Positions 24,281 through 35,482 of a DNA stretch of 64,000 nucleotides are shown in pieces (the stretch's first letter is position 1; every line of letters begins with the position of its first letter). Origin of the DNA: Beutenbergia cavernae DSM 12333 (GTDB taxonomy: Bacteria; Actinomycetota; Actinomycetes; Actinomycetales; Beutenbergiaceae). A program made the position numbers and the translations under genes. Under the pieces are notes generated by a model. The model was not told where the DNA came from. It saw nothing but the letters and a program-made list of their open reading frames with translations, and did not search any database. Where the stretch lies: assembly GCF_000023105.1 (NCBI RefSeq), contig NC_012669.1, positions 2,047,025 to 2,111,024 of the forward strand, written 5' to 3'.

Positions 24281-24958
24281 ATGGCCCTGCTCGATCGGAT
24301 CCGCCGTCTTCTGCGACGCTCCCGACCGGCGTCGCGGGTCGGCACTCGTCGCCCGACCCAGGCACCGCGTCCCCGGGACGCCGCCCGCGAGGACGTGCTG
24401 CGCGCGCAGCTGCAGGACAACCCGAACGACATCGAGGCGTTCCGGGCGCTCGCCGACCTCGTGCGGCGTCGGGCCATCGAGGCGCCGCACGCCGACCCGC
24501 TCACCGCGGAGGCCGAGCCCGCCGACCGGCAGGCCGGTGCCGACGTCGCCGTCTGGGCCCTCGCCGAGGAGCTCGCCGGGAACCCGCGCGGGTGGTACCC
24601 GCTCATCGAGCTCGCGCGGCTCTCGCTCGTCGACGACCACGAGGGTGCGATGCGCCGCCTCGGTGCGGCCGTCGAGCGCGAGACGTCCGGGCGGGCGCTC
24701 GCCGACGGGATCCTCGTGCTGCGCGAGGCGGGGATGGCTCAGGACGGGCTCGGGTTCGGCGTCGGGCACTGGGACCCGGCCAGCCAGATCCCCGAGGCGG
24801 GCCGTCAGGTGGTCCTCGCAGCCCTCGACGCGCAGCGCCCCGCCGACGCGCGCCGGCACCTGGCGGAGCTCGCGGCCGCCGCTGGAGACGACGCCGAGAC
24901 GGGCGCCGTCGTCGACGAGCTCACGGCGCTGGTGGCACGCGCCGAGACGTCCGCCTGA
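24281..24958 (+). CDS. Hypothetical helical (TPR-like) protein
   Basis: A 225-residue protein. A basic N-terminal segment (RIRRLLRRSRP, residues 6-16) is followed by helices resembling tetratricopeptide repeats: VLRAQLQDNPNDIEAFRALADLV, ELAGNPRGWYPLIELARL, and a C-terminal pair rich in Ala and Leu. Total length and Ala content suggest a helical scaffold; no catalytic motif is visible. It starts leaderless at 24281, is divergent from fasR and converges with aceE across a terminator. Its position between fatty-acid and pyruvate-dehydrogenase genes may reflect conserved context, but its function is unknown. Confidence 0.7.
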   Translation: MALLDRIRRLLRRSRPASRVGTRRPTQAPRPRDAAREDVLRAQLQDNPNDIEAFRALADLVRRRAIEAPHADPLTAEAEPADRQAGADVAVWALAEELAGNPRGWYPLIELARLSLVDDHEGAMRRLGAAVERETSGRALADGILVLREAGMAQDGLGFGVGHWDPASQIPEAGRQVVLAALDAQRPADARRHLAELAAAAGDDAETGAVVDELTALVARAETSA

Positions 24959-24982
24959 CCCGCCGACCCGAGGGCCGGCGGG
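24959..24982. terminator. Bidirectional terminator between the TPR-like gene and aceE
   Basis: CCCGCCG (24959-24965) and CGGCGGG (24976-24982) form a 7-bp stem, with a further CCC/GGG pairing inside after a mismatch. It lies in the 30-bp gap between two convergent genes. Confidence 0.65.
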
Positions 24983-24988
24983 TGCGTC

Positions 24989-27712
<2,724 letters not shown>

Positions 27713-28011
27713 GAGCTCCCTCTCTGCTGTGGGCGTCGATCGTGACGACGTCCGCTGCGATCGTTTCCCCTGGTGCGCCTGGTGTGAGGTCCGGGCACGT
27801 CAGGAGGCGCGTGGGCGGACAGTGGTGCAGTCCGAGCCCCTCGCGGCTGACTCACAGCCTACGCACGCGGGCGCCGGACGCGTACCACGACCACCGACCG
27901 GACGCCCGGCCCGGTCCAGATGAGCCACCGCTTGCGAGAACCCGTCCCCGTACGGTGGGCTTTCGGTAGTGTCCACGCACACCTCGGCAACGAAAGATGA
28001 GAGGACTCACG

Positions 28012-28446
28012 GTGGCAGCGAGCACGGACCCCGGCGCCACGCGCGGCGCGCCGGACCGCTTCGGATTCACCTCGGGGCAGGTGATCCAGGAGTTCGGGTA
28101 CGACGACGACGTCGACCTCGGCCTGCGCGACGCGCTTGCCGCGGTCACCGGCACCGACCTCGTGGACGAGGACTACGACGACGTCACCGACTCCGCGATC
28201 GTGTGGTGGCGGGAGGAAGACGGCGATGTCGCGGATCTCGCCGACCTGCTCATCACGGCGATGAGCGCCCTGGACGACGGCGGCCTCGTGTGGGTGCTCG
28301 TGCCCAAGGCCGGCCGGCCGGGGCACGTGACGCCCGCTGACATCGCCGACGCCGCACAGACGGCAGGGCTGCAGCCCACGACGTCCATCGCCGCCGCGCC
28401 GGAGTGGCTCGGGGTCCGCCTCGCAGCTCGCGGCCGGGGTCGCTGA
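28012..28446 (+). CDS. DUF3052 family protein
   Basis: A 144-residue acidic protein of the actinobacterial DUF3052 family. Conserved blocks are RFGFTSGQVIQEFGYDDDVD, DEDYDDVTDSAIVWWREEDGD and LVWVLVPKAGRPGHV. Function is unknown; members sit beside aceE and an AhpE-like peroxiredoxin in many actinobacteria, as here. The GTG at 28012 has an AGAGGA site 7 nt upstream; an ATG at 27997 overlaps that site and is less likely. A TAGTGT at 27967-27972 may be its -10 box. The 284-bp gap upstream of it otherwise shows nothing recognisable. Confidence 0.88.
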   Translation: MAASTDPGATRGAPDRFGFTSGQVIQEFGYDDDVDLGLRDALAAVTGTDLVDEDYDDVTDSAIVWWREEDGDVADLADLLITAMSALDDGGLVWVLVPKAGRPGHVTPADIADAAQTAGLQPTTSIAAAPEWLGVRLAARGRGR

Positions 28447-28453
28447 GCCGCCG

Positions 28454-28945
28454 GTGCCGCGTCAGCCGGACCTGCCCGACCTGCCGGATCTCCCCGCGCT
28501 CGGGACGACGGCGCCGCCGTTCCGCGTGACGGACGTCACGGGTGCGCCGATCACGGGCGCGGACCTGCTCGGTCGCCCGGCCCTGCTCGTGTTCTTCCCG
28601 TTCGCGTTCTCCGGCGTGTGCACCTCCGAGCTGACGGAGCTGAGCGCGGCCCTGCCGCAGCTGGCCCCGACGCGCGTCCTGGGCATCTCCTGCGACCCGA
28701 CCTTCAGCCAGGCGGCCTGGGCGCGCGAGGCGGGCGTCGCCGTCGAGCTCGCGTCCGACTTCTGGCCCCACGGAGCGACGGCGACGGCGTTCGGGGCGTT
28801 CGACGAGTCGCACGGCTGGGCGCATCGGGTGAGCGTCCTGCTGGACGGCGACGGCGTGGTGCGGTGGCGCACCGCGAGCCCGCCGGGCCGACCGCGCGAC
28901 GCGGCGGAGGCGGTCGCCGCCGTCGACGGTCTGCGGGCCCCATGA
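28454..28945 (+). CDS. Peroxiredoxin (AhpE/Bcp-like)
   Basis: A 163-residue thioredoxin-fold peroxidase. After a Pro/Leu/Asp-rich N-terminus comes the peroxidatic site FPFAFSGVCTSEL with Cys56, where Ser replaces the usual Thr of PxxxTxxC. A second Cys at 80 (LGISCDP) could resolve the sulfenic acid. It reduces peroxides using an unidentified thiol partner. The GTG at 28454 lies 7 nt after the DUF3052 stop, so the two are co-transcribed; the pair next to aceE suggests protection of central carbon metabolism. Confidence 0.9.
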   Translation: MPRQPDLPDLPDLPALGTTAPPFRVTDVTGAPITGADLLGRPALLVFFPFAFSGVCTSELTELSAALPQLAPTRVLGISCDPTFSQAAWAREAGVAVELASDFWPHGATATAFGAFDESHGWAHRVSVLLDGDGVVRWRTASPPGRPRDAAEAVAAVDGLRAP

Positions 28946-28994
28946 GGCCTCGTCCTCCGCGTCACCTCGACGCCGCCGCGTCCCCCGCTCCGGT

Positions 28995-29000
28995 TAGCCT
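28995..29000 (+). promoter_or_regulatory. -10 box (TAGCCT) for the CPBP gene
   Basis: TAGCCT ends 6 nt before the GTG at 29007 and fits a leaderless start. Confidence 0.45.
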
Positions 29001-29006
29001 GACGCG

Positions 29007-30092
29007 GTGAGCCTTCCCACGACGGTCGATCCCGGCCCGATCGCACCGATGCCGGGGCCGGTCTGGCCGCCCGGGTCGGTCCTCCCGGGGCTCGGGCCGG
29101 TGACGCCGCGCCGGCTGCCGGGCTCGGGACCGGCGCCGGAGCCGGCCGCGGCGACGCCGTTCGCACGGCTCCCGCGCACGCTGGACTGGGCGTGGTGGCG
29201 GCCGCTCATCGCGCTCGTCATCGGCGGTGTGCTCGCGCTGGGCGCGTCGATGGTCGTGTTCGTCGCCGGCGTGACGATCGCCGTCCTGGTGGGCGACGCG
29301 GACAGCTCCCTGATCGGCCTCGAGCGCTACATCAACAGCCTTCTCGTGCTCGACGCGTCGGACCCGCTCGCCCTCGGCATCTCGCTCGCGTCGATCGCGG
29401 TCTGGATCCCCGCGGTCTACCTCGCGCTGCTGTGCGCGGGGATGCGCCCGCTGGGTCACGTGACCTCGGTGGCGTACCGGATGCGGTGGGGATGGCTCGG
29501 AGCGTGCTTCGGCCCGGCCGGGATCGCGATGGGCGCGTCGGTGCTCGTGACGTTCGGGCTCTTCCCGTTCCTGCCCGGCGGGGCGTACGAACCGGACTGG
29601 ACGCCGCTCGGCGAGCTCGCTGCCGCCCTCCTCGTCGTGCTGCTGCTCGTCCCGTTCCAGGCGGCCGCCGAGGAGTACGTGTTCCGCGGCATGCTGCCTC
29701 AGGCGCTGGCGTCGTGGCTGCCGTGGCGGACGAAGGCGTGGCGCTGGGTGCCGTTCCTCGTACCTACCGCCGCGTTCACGTTCTCGCACGGCTACGGGCT
29801 GTGGGGGCTGCTCGACGTCACGGTGTTCGCGCTCGCCGCGATGTGGCTCACGTGGCGCACCGGCGGGATCGAGGCGGCCATCGCGCTCCACGTCCTCAAC
29901 AACGTCGTCGCGTTCGGCGTGCTCGGGTCCGGCGTGCTGGGCTCGACGGAGAACGCGGCAGAGGGCGGCAGCCCGATCGCGCTCGCCCTGACGGCGGCGA
30001 CGTCGCTGCTGTACGTCTGGCTCGTCGAGCGCATCCGGCGCCGTCGCGGCCTGGCGGTCACGTCCCCCTGGCCGGAGGTGGTCACCCGATGA
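29007..30092 (+). CDS. CPBP-family intramembrane metalloprotease
   Basis: A 361-residue membrane protein. A Pro/Gly-rich cytoplasmic tail of about 55 residues precedes seven or eight transmembrane helices. The CPBP (type II CAAX protease/Abi) motifs are present: EEYVFRG around residue 222, FTFSHGYG around 255, and HVLNN around 295, supplying the catalytic Glu and metal-binding His and Asn residues. Members process membrane proteins or peptides; the substrate here is unknown. The GTG at 29007 is probably leaderless. The next gene overlaps its end as ATGA. Confidence 0.87.
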   Translation: MSLPTTVDPGPIAPMPGPVWPPGSVLPGLGPVTPRRLPGSGPAPEPAAATPFARLPRTLDWAWWRPLIALVIGGVLALGASMVVFVAGVTIAVLVGDADSSLIGLERYINSLLVLDASDPLALGISLASIAVWIPAVYLALLCAGMRPLGHVTSVAYRMRWGWLGACFGPAGIAMGASVLVTFGLFPFLPGGAYEPDWTPLGELAAALLVVLLLVPFQAAAEEYVFRGMLPQALASWLPWRTKAWRWVPFLVPTAAFTFSHGYGLWGLLDVTVFALAAMWLTWRTGGIEAAIALHVLNNVVAFGVLGSGVLGSTENAAEGGSPIALALTAATSLLYVWLVERIRRRRGLAVTSPWPEVVTR

Positions 30093-30784
30093 GGCGTTGG
30101 TTCGCGGAGGCATACACGGGCGTGCGGTCGGCGGTCGCCGGCCCGGTGGCGGGCTTCCTCCTGCTCCTGGTGCTCGCGGACGCGATGCTGATCCTGCTGC
30201 ACCTGTCGCTGAAGACCATCGGCGAGCCCGCGGGGTTCTGGTTCGACCTCGGGGTGGACCGCGGCTACGCCGAGTTCTTCCAGTACCTCAAGGTCGCGTG
30301 GTCGGCCGTGCTGTCGGTGCTGCTGTGGACGAAGGTCAAGTCGGTCGTCTTCCTCGTCTGGGCGCTCGTCTTCACGGTGTACGTCACCGACGACTGGTTC
30401 CAGCTGCACGAGCGTGCCGGGGCCGAGCTCGCCGCTCGCTTCCCGGACGTACCCGCCGCGTGGCACGTCGGGGAGCTGCTCCTGACCGGCGCGGTCGGCC
30501 TGGTGCTCGTGGTGCTCGTGTGGTGGACCTACCGCCGGGCCGCACCCGAGGGCCGGGGAGTCTCGCGCACGCTCGCCGTCCTCATGTCCGCCCTCGTCGC
30601 CGTCGGGATCCTGCTCGACGCCGTCCACCACATCCTGCTCCCGGGAGCGGCGTTCGACGTGCCGCTCACGACGCTGGAGGACGGCGGAGAGCTGCTCCTC
30701 ATGAGCGTCGTCGTCGCCTACCTGCTGGCGACGACGTTCGTTCGCCTCCCCGGTCGTCAGGACAGCGCCGTCGCGGTCGCGTGA
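30089..30784 (+). CDS. Polytopic membrane protein of unknown function
   Basis: A 231-residue protein with about six predicted transmembrane helices, including VAGFLLLLVLADAMLILLHL, SAVLSVLLWTKVKSVVFLVWAL and LLLTGAVGLVLVVLVWW. A hydrophilic VTDDWFQLHERAGAELA segment near the middle carries conserved-looking Asp, His and Glu residues. I do not recognise the family. ATG at 30089 overlaps the CPBP protease stop, so the two are coupled and probably act together, possibly as protease and partner. Confidence 0.7.
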   Translation: MRRWFAEAYTGVRSAVAGPVAGFLLLLVLADAMLILLHLSLKTIGEPAGFWFDLGVDRGYAEFFQYLKVAWSAVLSVLLWTKVKSVVFLVWALVFTVYVTDDWFQLHERAGAELAARFPDVPAAWHVGELLLTGAVGLVLVVLVWWTYRRAAPEGRGVSRTLAVLMSALVAVGILLDAVHHILLPGAAFDVPLTTLEDGGELLLMSVVVAYLLATTFVRLPGRQDSAVAVA

Positions 30785-30840
30785 GGTGACGACCTCGCCC
30801 GGTCGGGGCGTGCACGATTGCTACCCTGGGGCCGCTGCCG

Positions 30841-30917
30841 GGGCCCATAGCTCAGTTGGTCAGAGCGTCGCGCTTACACCGCGGATGTCGGGGGTTCGAG
30901 TCCCTCTGGGCCCACCA
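30841..30917 (+). tRNA. tRNA-Val (TAC)
   Basis: Full cloverleaf with acceptor GGGCCCA/TGGGCCC, D arm GCTC...GAGC, anticodon stem TCGCG/CGCGG, loop CTTACAC (anticodon TAC), T-loop TTCGAGT and discriminator A at 30914. The 3' CCA is encoded (30915-30917). The genes that follow look accessory. Confidence 0.97.
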
Positions 30918-31005
30918 TCTGGGCGAGATTCCTGGCGAGTCCGCCCTGCCTCGGGACTCGGGGTCCGGCCTGACGGGCTGCCGGGTGGCTCTCGGCCAAG
31001 ACCGG

Positions 31006-31491
31006 CTACGGGCGGTGCTGGCGTCCGTGGAGGAGGAGCGCCCGGGCGAGGGCGGCGACCGCCGCGATACCGAACAGCGTGCGCACGGTGTTCCAGGTGA
31101 CCCATGGTGCCTCGAACGTGTCGCGGACGCCGGCGAGGTCAGCGATCTGATCGGGGTGGCCGGCGCCGCTGATCTCCTCGTTGAGCGGGATGTGGACAGC
31201 GCCGGTGATGGCGAGGACCACGCCGTAGAGCAGGAGCGCGGCGACGACCCAGCGTACGGCGGGTCCCGGTGCGACCGCGGCCTGGAGCACGGTGGCGAGG
31301 ATCGTCAGGACGAGCGCCGCGGTGAAGCTCAGGGGGAACCACAGGTTCTCGTTGAACCGTTGCGTGATCACCACGAAGGTGTGGTCGTCGACGCCGGCCA
31401 GGTTGGGCATGACTGTCGCCGCGAACGTGAAGCTCAGCCCGGTGACAAGGGCCATCACCACCGTGGTGGCGACGAGCACGAGACGTGTCAC
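31006..31491 (-). CDS. DUF1772 (anthrone oxygenase-like) membrane protein
   Basis: A 161-residue protein with four predicted transmembrane helices. They begin RLVLVATTVVMALVTGLSFTFAATVMPNL, the typical DUF1772 first helix. The NENLWFPLSF stretch and the VTWNTVRTLFGIAAVAALARALLL ending also fit. Family members include anthrone oxygenases, but most bacterial copies are uncharacterised. I chose GTG at 31491 for family-like length; ATG at 31572 would add a Cys/His-rich extension. Neither has a clear ribosome site. It is divergent from the AraC-type regulator and could be its target. Confidence 0.75.
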   Translation of the reverse strand: MTRLVLVATTVVMALVTGLSFTFAATVMPNLAGVDDHTFVVITQRFNENLWFPLSFTAALVLTILATVLQAAVAPGPAVRWVVAALLLYGVVLAITGAVHIPLNEEISGAGHPDQIADLAGVRDTFEAPWVTWNTVRTLFGIAAVAALARALLLHGRQHRP

Positions 31492-31729
31492 GCTGTGACC
31501 CGCAGGGCTTCCGCGGGCCACTCGACCAGGGTGGGGCGGGCGCGTCGAGTGCTGGGCGTCGCAGCAGGTCATCGGTCCGCCATGGCGGAAACGCCTCTCG
31601 TCGTGATGAGTGTGTCGACTTCCACCCTGATCGAGGATCGCCGGCTGAACAATGCCGGCGTCGCGCCGATTCGTGCTCGTGCGTCCAGCGACCGTGGACG
31701 GGCTGTCCGAGCGGAGTGAGGATGGGGTC

Positions 31730-32731
31730 ATGCGAAGTGGTGATCCCTGGGCCAGCAGTGATCCGCTCGGTGAGGCCCTGCACTTCTTGCGCATGTCGGG
31801 AAGCTTCTACTGCCGATCCGAGCTCACCCCGCCGTGGGGGTTGGACCTGCCGCCCGAGCCGGGGTCGATGTGGTTCCACGTCGTGAATGCGGGACGATGC
31901 TGGCTTGACGTCGACGGCGACGAGCCTCGGCAGCTTCAGCCCGGCGACTTCGCCCTCGTGCCCCACGGCGAAGGGCACCGGCTGTACAGCGAACCCGGGA
32001 CCCCGACGCCACGATTCGACGAGCTGGAGTATGACTGCGGTACCGAGCGGTACGCGATCCTGCGGCACGACGGTGGAGGAGGGGGGACGCCGACGAGCCT
32101 GGTGTGTGGCACCGTCCGGTTCGGGCACCCCGCGGCCCGCAGCCTGATGGCGCTCTTGCCCGACGCCGTCATCATCGACGGCGCATCGCGCTCACCCTCG
32201 CCTGAGGCCGAGTGGATGCACAGCACGCTCCGGCTGATCGCCGCCGAAGGCCGGCAGTTGCGGCCCGGTGGCGAGGCCGTGATCACCCGGCTGTCCGACA
32301 TCCTGGTGATTCAGGCCATCCGCGCGTGGATCGCGGACCATCCCGCCGGACACGTCGGATGGTTGCGAGCGCTGCAGGATCCGCGGATCGGCAGGGCCAT
32401 GTCGTTGGTCCACCGTGACCCTGCCAAGCCCTGGTCGGTGGCAGCCCTGGCACGGGAGACCGCGATGTCCCGGTCGGCCTTCGCTGCCCGCTTCACCGAG
32501 CTGGTCGGCGAGCCCGTGATGCACTACGTCACTCGCTGGCGGATGCAGGTGGCACTCGACCGGCTACAACAGGGCGACAGCTCAGTCGGGGAGCTCGCAG
32601 CCCATCTGGGATATGAGTCGGAAGCAGCGTTCAAGCGCGCGTTCAAACGCACGGTCGGCATCACTCCTGGCTCCGTCCGTCGGACACCGCCCGAGGAGCT
32701 GCTCACGTCTGCCGCCGACGCCGGGGCCTGA
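31730..32731 (+). CDS. AraC-family transcriptional regulator with cupin sensor domain
   Basis: A 333-residue regulator. The N-terminal cupin (about residues 10-200) shows FHVVNAGRCWLDVDG and QLQPGDFALVPHGEGHRLY, typical of the Cupin_6/AraC_binding group. The C-terminal AraC HTH pair is about 230-320: WSVAALARETAMSRSAFAARFTELVG, then VGELAAHLGYESEAAFKRAFKRTVG. The effector is unknown. ATG at 31730 follows GGATGGGG. It is divergent from the DUF1772 gene across 238 bp, which shows no clear palindrome, and is followed by two reductase genes. Confidence 0.9.
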   Translation: MRSGDPWASSDPLGEALHFLRMSGSFYCRSELTPPWGLDLPPEPGSMWFHVVNAGRCWLDVDGDEPRQLQPGDFALVPHGEGHRLYSEPGTPTPRFDELEYDCGTERYAILRHDGGGGGTPTSLVCGTVRFGHPAARSLMALLPDAVIIDGASRSPSPEAEWMHSTLRLIAAEGRQLRPGGEAVITRLSDILVIQAIRAWIADHPAGHVGWLRALQDPRIGRAMSLVHRDPAKPWSVAALARETAMSRSAFAARFTELVGEPVMHYVTRWRMQVALDRLQQGDSSVGELAAHLGYESEAAFKRAFKRTVGITPGSVRRTPPEELLTSAADAGA

Positions 32732-33021
32732 CGACCACATGCACCGCCACTCCGGGCCTCCGGCAGCTCCTCGGCCGCATCGACGCTCCGTCGCGGCTCA
32801 ATCACCCTTGTCGAGCCCGTGCGCGTCAGGACGAACGAGCACGTCTGTGCGACATCCGAGCATTGTGACGGCAGCTCGGGCGCCACAGGCTGTGGGGATG
32901 GTTGCGACGTGGACCCGTCATGAGAGCTGCTCCGCCGAGTCGTCGTCGCTGCTCAGCTCGATGTCCGTGGGCGGCAACGGGCTCGGCCGAGCGATGGAAC
33001 CCGCATGCGAAGGAACGCACC

Positions 33022-33615
33022 ATGGGTAAGACAGTCCTGGACATGTCCATCTCCGTCGACGGCTTCGTCGCCGGCCCGAACGAGACGATCGACAACGGTC
33101 TCGGCGACGGCGGCCAGCGACTGCACGACTGGGGACTGCCCCGAGACGCGGATGGCAGGTACATCGAGGGCAGAGGTGGCGAGATCGACGCCGCGATGAT
33201 GGCGGCGTACGAGTCCGCCGGTGCCTCCGTCTGCGGTCGCGGCACCGTTGATCCGGCCGGCGGCTGGGGCGGTGATGCCTACGACGGGCCGCCCGTGTTC
33301 ATCTACGCGCGCCGACCGCCTCGGTCGGATGAGCTGCGCTGGTCCAAGTTCACCTACGTCGACACCGTCGAGGACGCGGTCGGCAGGGCACGGGAGAAGG
33401 CCGGAGACGCCGACGTGGTCGTGCAGGGCGCGGGAACCGGCCAGGCGGCGATCGCGGCCGGTCTGATCGACGAGATCCAGCTCCATGTCATGCCGCTCCT
33501 CCTGCGTGACGGCCGCCGCCTCTTCGACCTGCCCGGCGGCGTACCCACGGAGCTGGACCTCATCGACGTGCGTCAGGGCGTCGCCCTCCACCTGCGCTAC
33601 GAGGTCCGGCGCTGA
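33022..33615 (+). CDS. RibD/dihydrofolate reductase-like protein
   Basis: A 197-residue protein of the RibD C-terminal/DHFR superfamily. It starts TVLDMSISVDGFVAGPNE and contains VFIYARRPPRS, VVVQGAGTGQAAIAAGLIDE and LHVMPLLLRDGRRLF, the NADPH-binding and C-terminal signatures. Such stand-alone proteins are reductases of unknown substrate. ATG at 33022 has AAGGA upstream. The 290 bp before it show no recognisable gene or motif. The next gene encodes a relative, suggesting an old tandem duplication. Confidence 0.85.
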   Translation: MGKTVLDMSISVDGFVAGPNETIDNGLGDGGQRLHDWGLPRDADGRYIEGRGGEIDAAMMAAYESAGASVCGRGTVDPAGGWGGDAYDGPPVFIYARRPPRSDELRWSKFTYVDTVEDAVGRAREKAGDADVVVQGAGTGQAAIAAGLIDEIQLHVMPLLLRDGRRLFDLPGGVPTELDLIDVRQGVALHLRYEVRR

Positions 33616-33662
33616 GCACGACAGTCCGGGACAACAGCGTCCATCCCTGCTGAGGAGCGTCC

Positions 33663-34298
33663 ATGTCACTCGCCCGCGTCCACGCCTTCGCGATCTCCCT
33701 CGACGGATTCGGTACCGGTGCAGGTCAGAGCAAGGACCTTCACTTCGGTCACGCCGGTGATCGACTGCACCAGTGGCGGTTCGCCACACAGTCGTGGCAG
33801 CAGACCAGTGGGAGCCGTGGCATCGACAACCTCTTCGCCCTTGAAGCCGGGGCGGAGATCGGTGCCGAGATCATGGGTGCCGGCAAGTGGGGTCATCCCG
33901 GCTGGGAGGACGATCCGGACTGGAAGGGCGCGTGGGGCGCGAACCCGCCGTTCCACACCCCCGTCTTCGTCCTCACCCATCATCCGCGCCCATCGATCGA
34001 GATGGAGGGCGGCACCACGTTCCACTTCCTCGACGCCTCACCTGCCGAGGCGCTCGAGCAGGCACGCAAGGCCGCCGATGGCGACGACGTACGGATCGGC
34101 GGCGGGCCCACCGTGATCCGCGACTTCCTGGCTGCCGGGCTCGTCGACTACATGAGTGTGGCGATCGTCCCCATCCTCCTGGGCAGGGGGGTACGGCTCT
34201 GGGACGGGCTCGAAGGCCTGGAGAAGACCTACGACATCGAGTCCGTCGCGTCGCCGAGCGGCATCGTGCATGTCACCTTCACCCGCACCGCGACCTGA
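33663..34298 (+). CDS. RibD/dihydrofolate reductase-like protein
   Basis: A 211-residue member of the same superfamily as its upstream neighbour. It begins RVHAFAISLDGFGTGAGQSK and has the GAGKWGHPGWEDDPDWKGAWG insertion common to one actinobacterial branch. RIGGGPTVIRDFLAAGLVDYMSVAIVPILLGRGVRLW is the dinucleotide-binding and C-terminal signature. ATG at 33663 follows GAGGAG. Divergence from the preceding gene suggests different substrates. The protein is probably cytoplasmic and NADPH-dependent, with no known pathway. Confidence 0.87.
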   Translation: MSLARVHAFAISLDGFGTGAGQSKDLHFGHAGDRLHQWRFATQSWQQTSGSRGIDNLFALEAGAEIGAEIMGAGKWGHPGWEDDPDWKGAWGANPPFHTPVFVLTHHPRPSIEMEGGTTFHFLDASPAEALEQARKAADGDDVRIGGGPTVIRDFLAAGLVDYMSVAIVPILLGRGVRLWDGLEGLEKTYDIESVASPSGIVHVTFTRTAT

Positions 34299-34310
34299 AC
34301 GCTCCTGGCC

Positions 34311-34335
34311 GGCCGAGATTGCCGGACGCTCGGCC
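34311..34335. terminator. Hairpin terminator candidate
   Basis: GGCCGAG (34311-34317) and CTCGGCC (34329-34335) form a 7-bp stem with an 11-nt loop in the gap between the convergent reductase and membrane-protein genes. Confidence 0.5.
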
Positions 34336-34379
34336 GCCGCGACCAGCGCGACCTCGCCGAGCACCTCGTCCGGCGCGAC

Positions 34380-35408
34380 TCACCTCTGCACGCTGCCGGG
34401 AACCGCCAGCCCTGTGGGCGCACGGTGGCGGCGTCGGTCGTCGTCGCCGAGCATCCGGCGGCGGTGGTAGCTCAGGGCGGCGAGGGCGAGGGCCACGCCC
34501 CACACCGGCCACAGCAGGTGGGGGAGCGAGACCAGCGGCGTCAGCATGATCTCCCGCCACGCGTCCGACCCCGCGGCGACTGCGCCGACCACGATCGCGC
34601 GCGACGCAGCGAGGATGAGCGCCGCCACGGCGAGCGCGGGGATCACCGCGAGGTCGGGCGGCACGCGGCGGCCGGCGAGCCCAGGCACCCAGCGCGGGAA
34701 TCGCTCGCCCCAGGGCCGGATCAGACCCCAGGTCAGGACGGCGCCGACCACCGACGCGAGCGCCAGGCCCAGGCCCGCCACCCGGGTCTCCTCGTCGAAC
34801 CCGCGAAAGCCGGGCGCCTCGACGAACATCAGCACGCGTGTCGCTGCGTAAGCCAGCGGCGCCTCCATGGCGACGAGCGTCCAGCGGCGCGTACGACGCG
34901 TGGCGGCGGCGAGCTCGGCGGCCGGATCGGCCGACTCGACCCGATCGCGCTCCGTTCGGCGCCGCAGCTCGAGGAGGAGCGACACGGCCGCGGCGGCGAG
35001 CAGCAGCTGGAGCCCGAGTCCCGGGGACAGCAGGTCGTCGAGGCCTTCCGTGTACCCGGTGAAGAGGCGCGCGACGAGTGCCGGAAGGTAGCCGAGCAGC
35101 ATCAGGAGGGCGTGGTCGAGAGTCAGCAGCGCCGCGGCGGCGGCGCCCACCACGAGCGCGCGTTCGCGGGTACCGAGTGGTGCGCCGGGCTGACGCAGGA
35201 GGGCCAGCCCGGCGGCGGCGAGGCCAGCGGCCACCGCCAGGGACCAGCCGCCGGCGACGGCGTCGCCGAACGGCAGGAGCGAGGCGCCGAAGGAGTCCGC
35301 CGGATCGGCGAGGGGGTGTGGGGCAGCCTCGGCGAAGCCACGGGCTGCGGCCCAGTACAGGGCGATCGGCGCGAGGATGAGCGGGAGCGAGCGGCGTATC
35401 GAGATCAT
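34380..35408 (-). CDS. Polytopic membrane protein downstream of a two-component system
   Basis: A 342-residue protein with about eight predicted transmembrane helices, among them LPLILAPIALYWAAARGF, WSLAVAAGLAAAGLALL, LVVGAAAAALLTLDHALLMLL and LLWPVWGVALALAALSYH. A charged cytoplasmic loop (RRRTERDRVESADPAAELAAATRRTRR) divides the first and second halves. No known family is recognised. ATG at 35408 lies 75 bp after the response-regulator stop on the same strand, so it may be part of that operon or its regulated target. Confidence 0.7.
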   Translation of the reverse strand: MISIRRSLPLILAPIALYWAAARGFAEAAPHPLADPADSFGASLLPFGDAVAGGWSLAVAAGLAAAGLALLRQPGAPLGTRERALVVGAAAAALLTLDHALLMLLGYLPALVARLFTGYTEGLDDLLSPGLGLQLLLAAAAVSLLLELRRRTERDRVESADPAAELAAATRRTRRWTLVAMEAPLAYAATRVLMFVEAPGFRGFDEETRVAGLGLALASVVGAVLTWGLIRPWGERFPRWVPGLAGRRVPPDLAVIPALAVAALILAASRAIVVGAVAAGSDAWREIMLTPLVSLPHLLWPVWGVALALAALSYHRRRMLGDDDRRRHRAPTGLAVPGSVQR

Positions 35409-35482
35409 GCCGACGATCGTCCGTCGCTCCCGCCGACGCCGACCTCCCCCCGTCGTACCGACACCCTCCGACGAAAGGTGGA

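Noticed and set aside
30841-31005. An integrated element with att sites at tRNA-Val
   Set aside because: No integrase gene and no second copy of the tRNA 3' end was found in the window. Only the looser accessory-block idea is kept as a finding.
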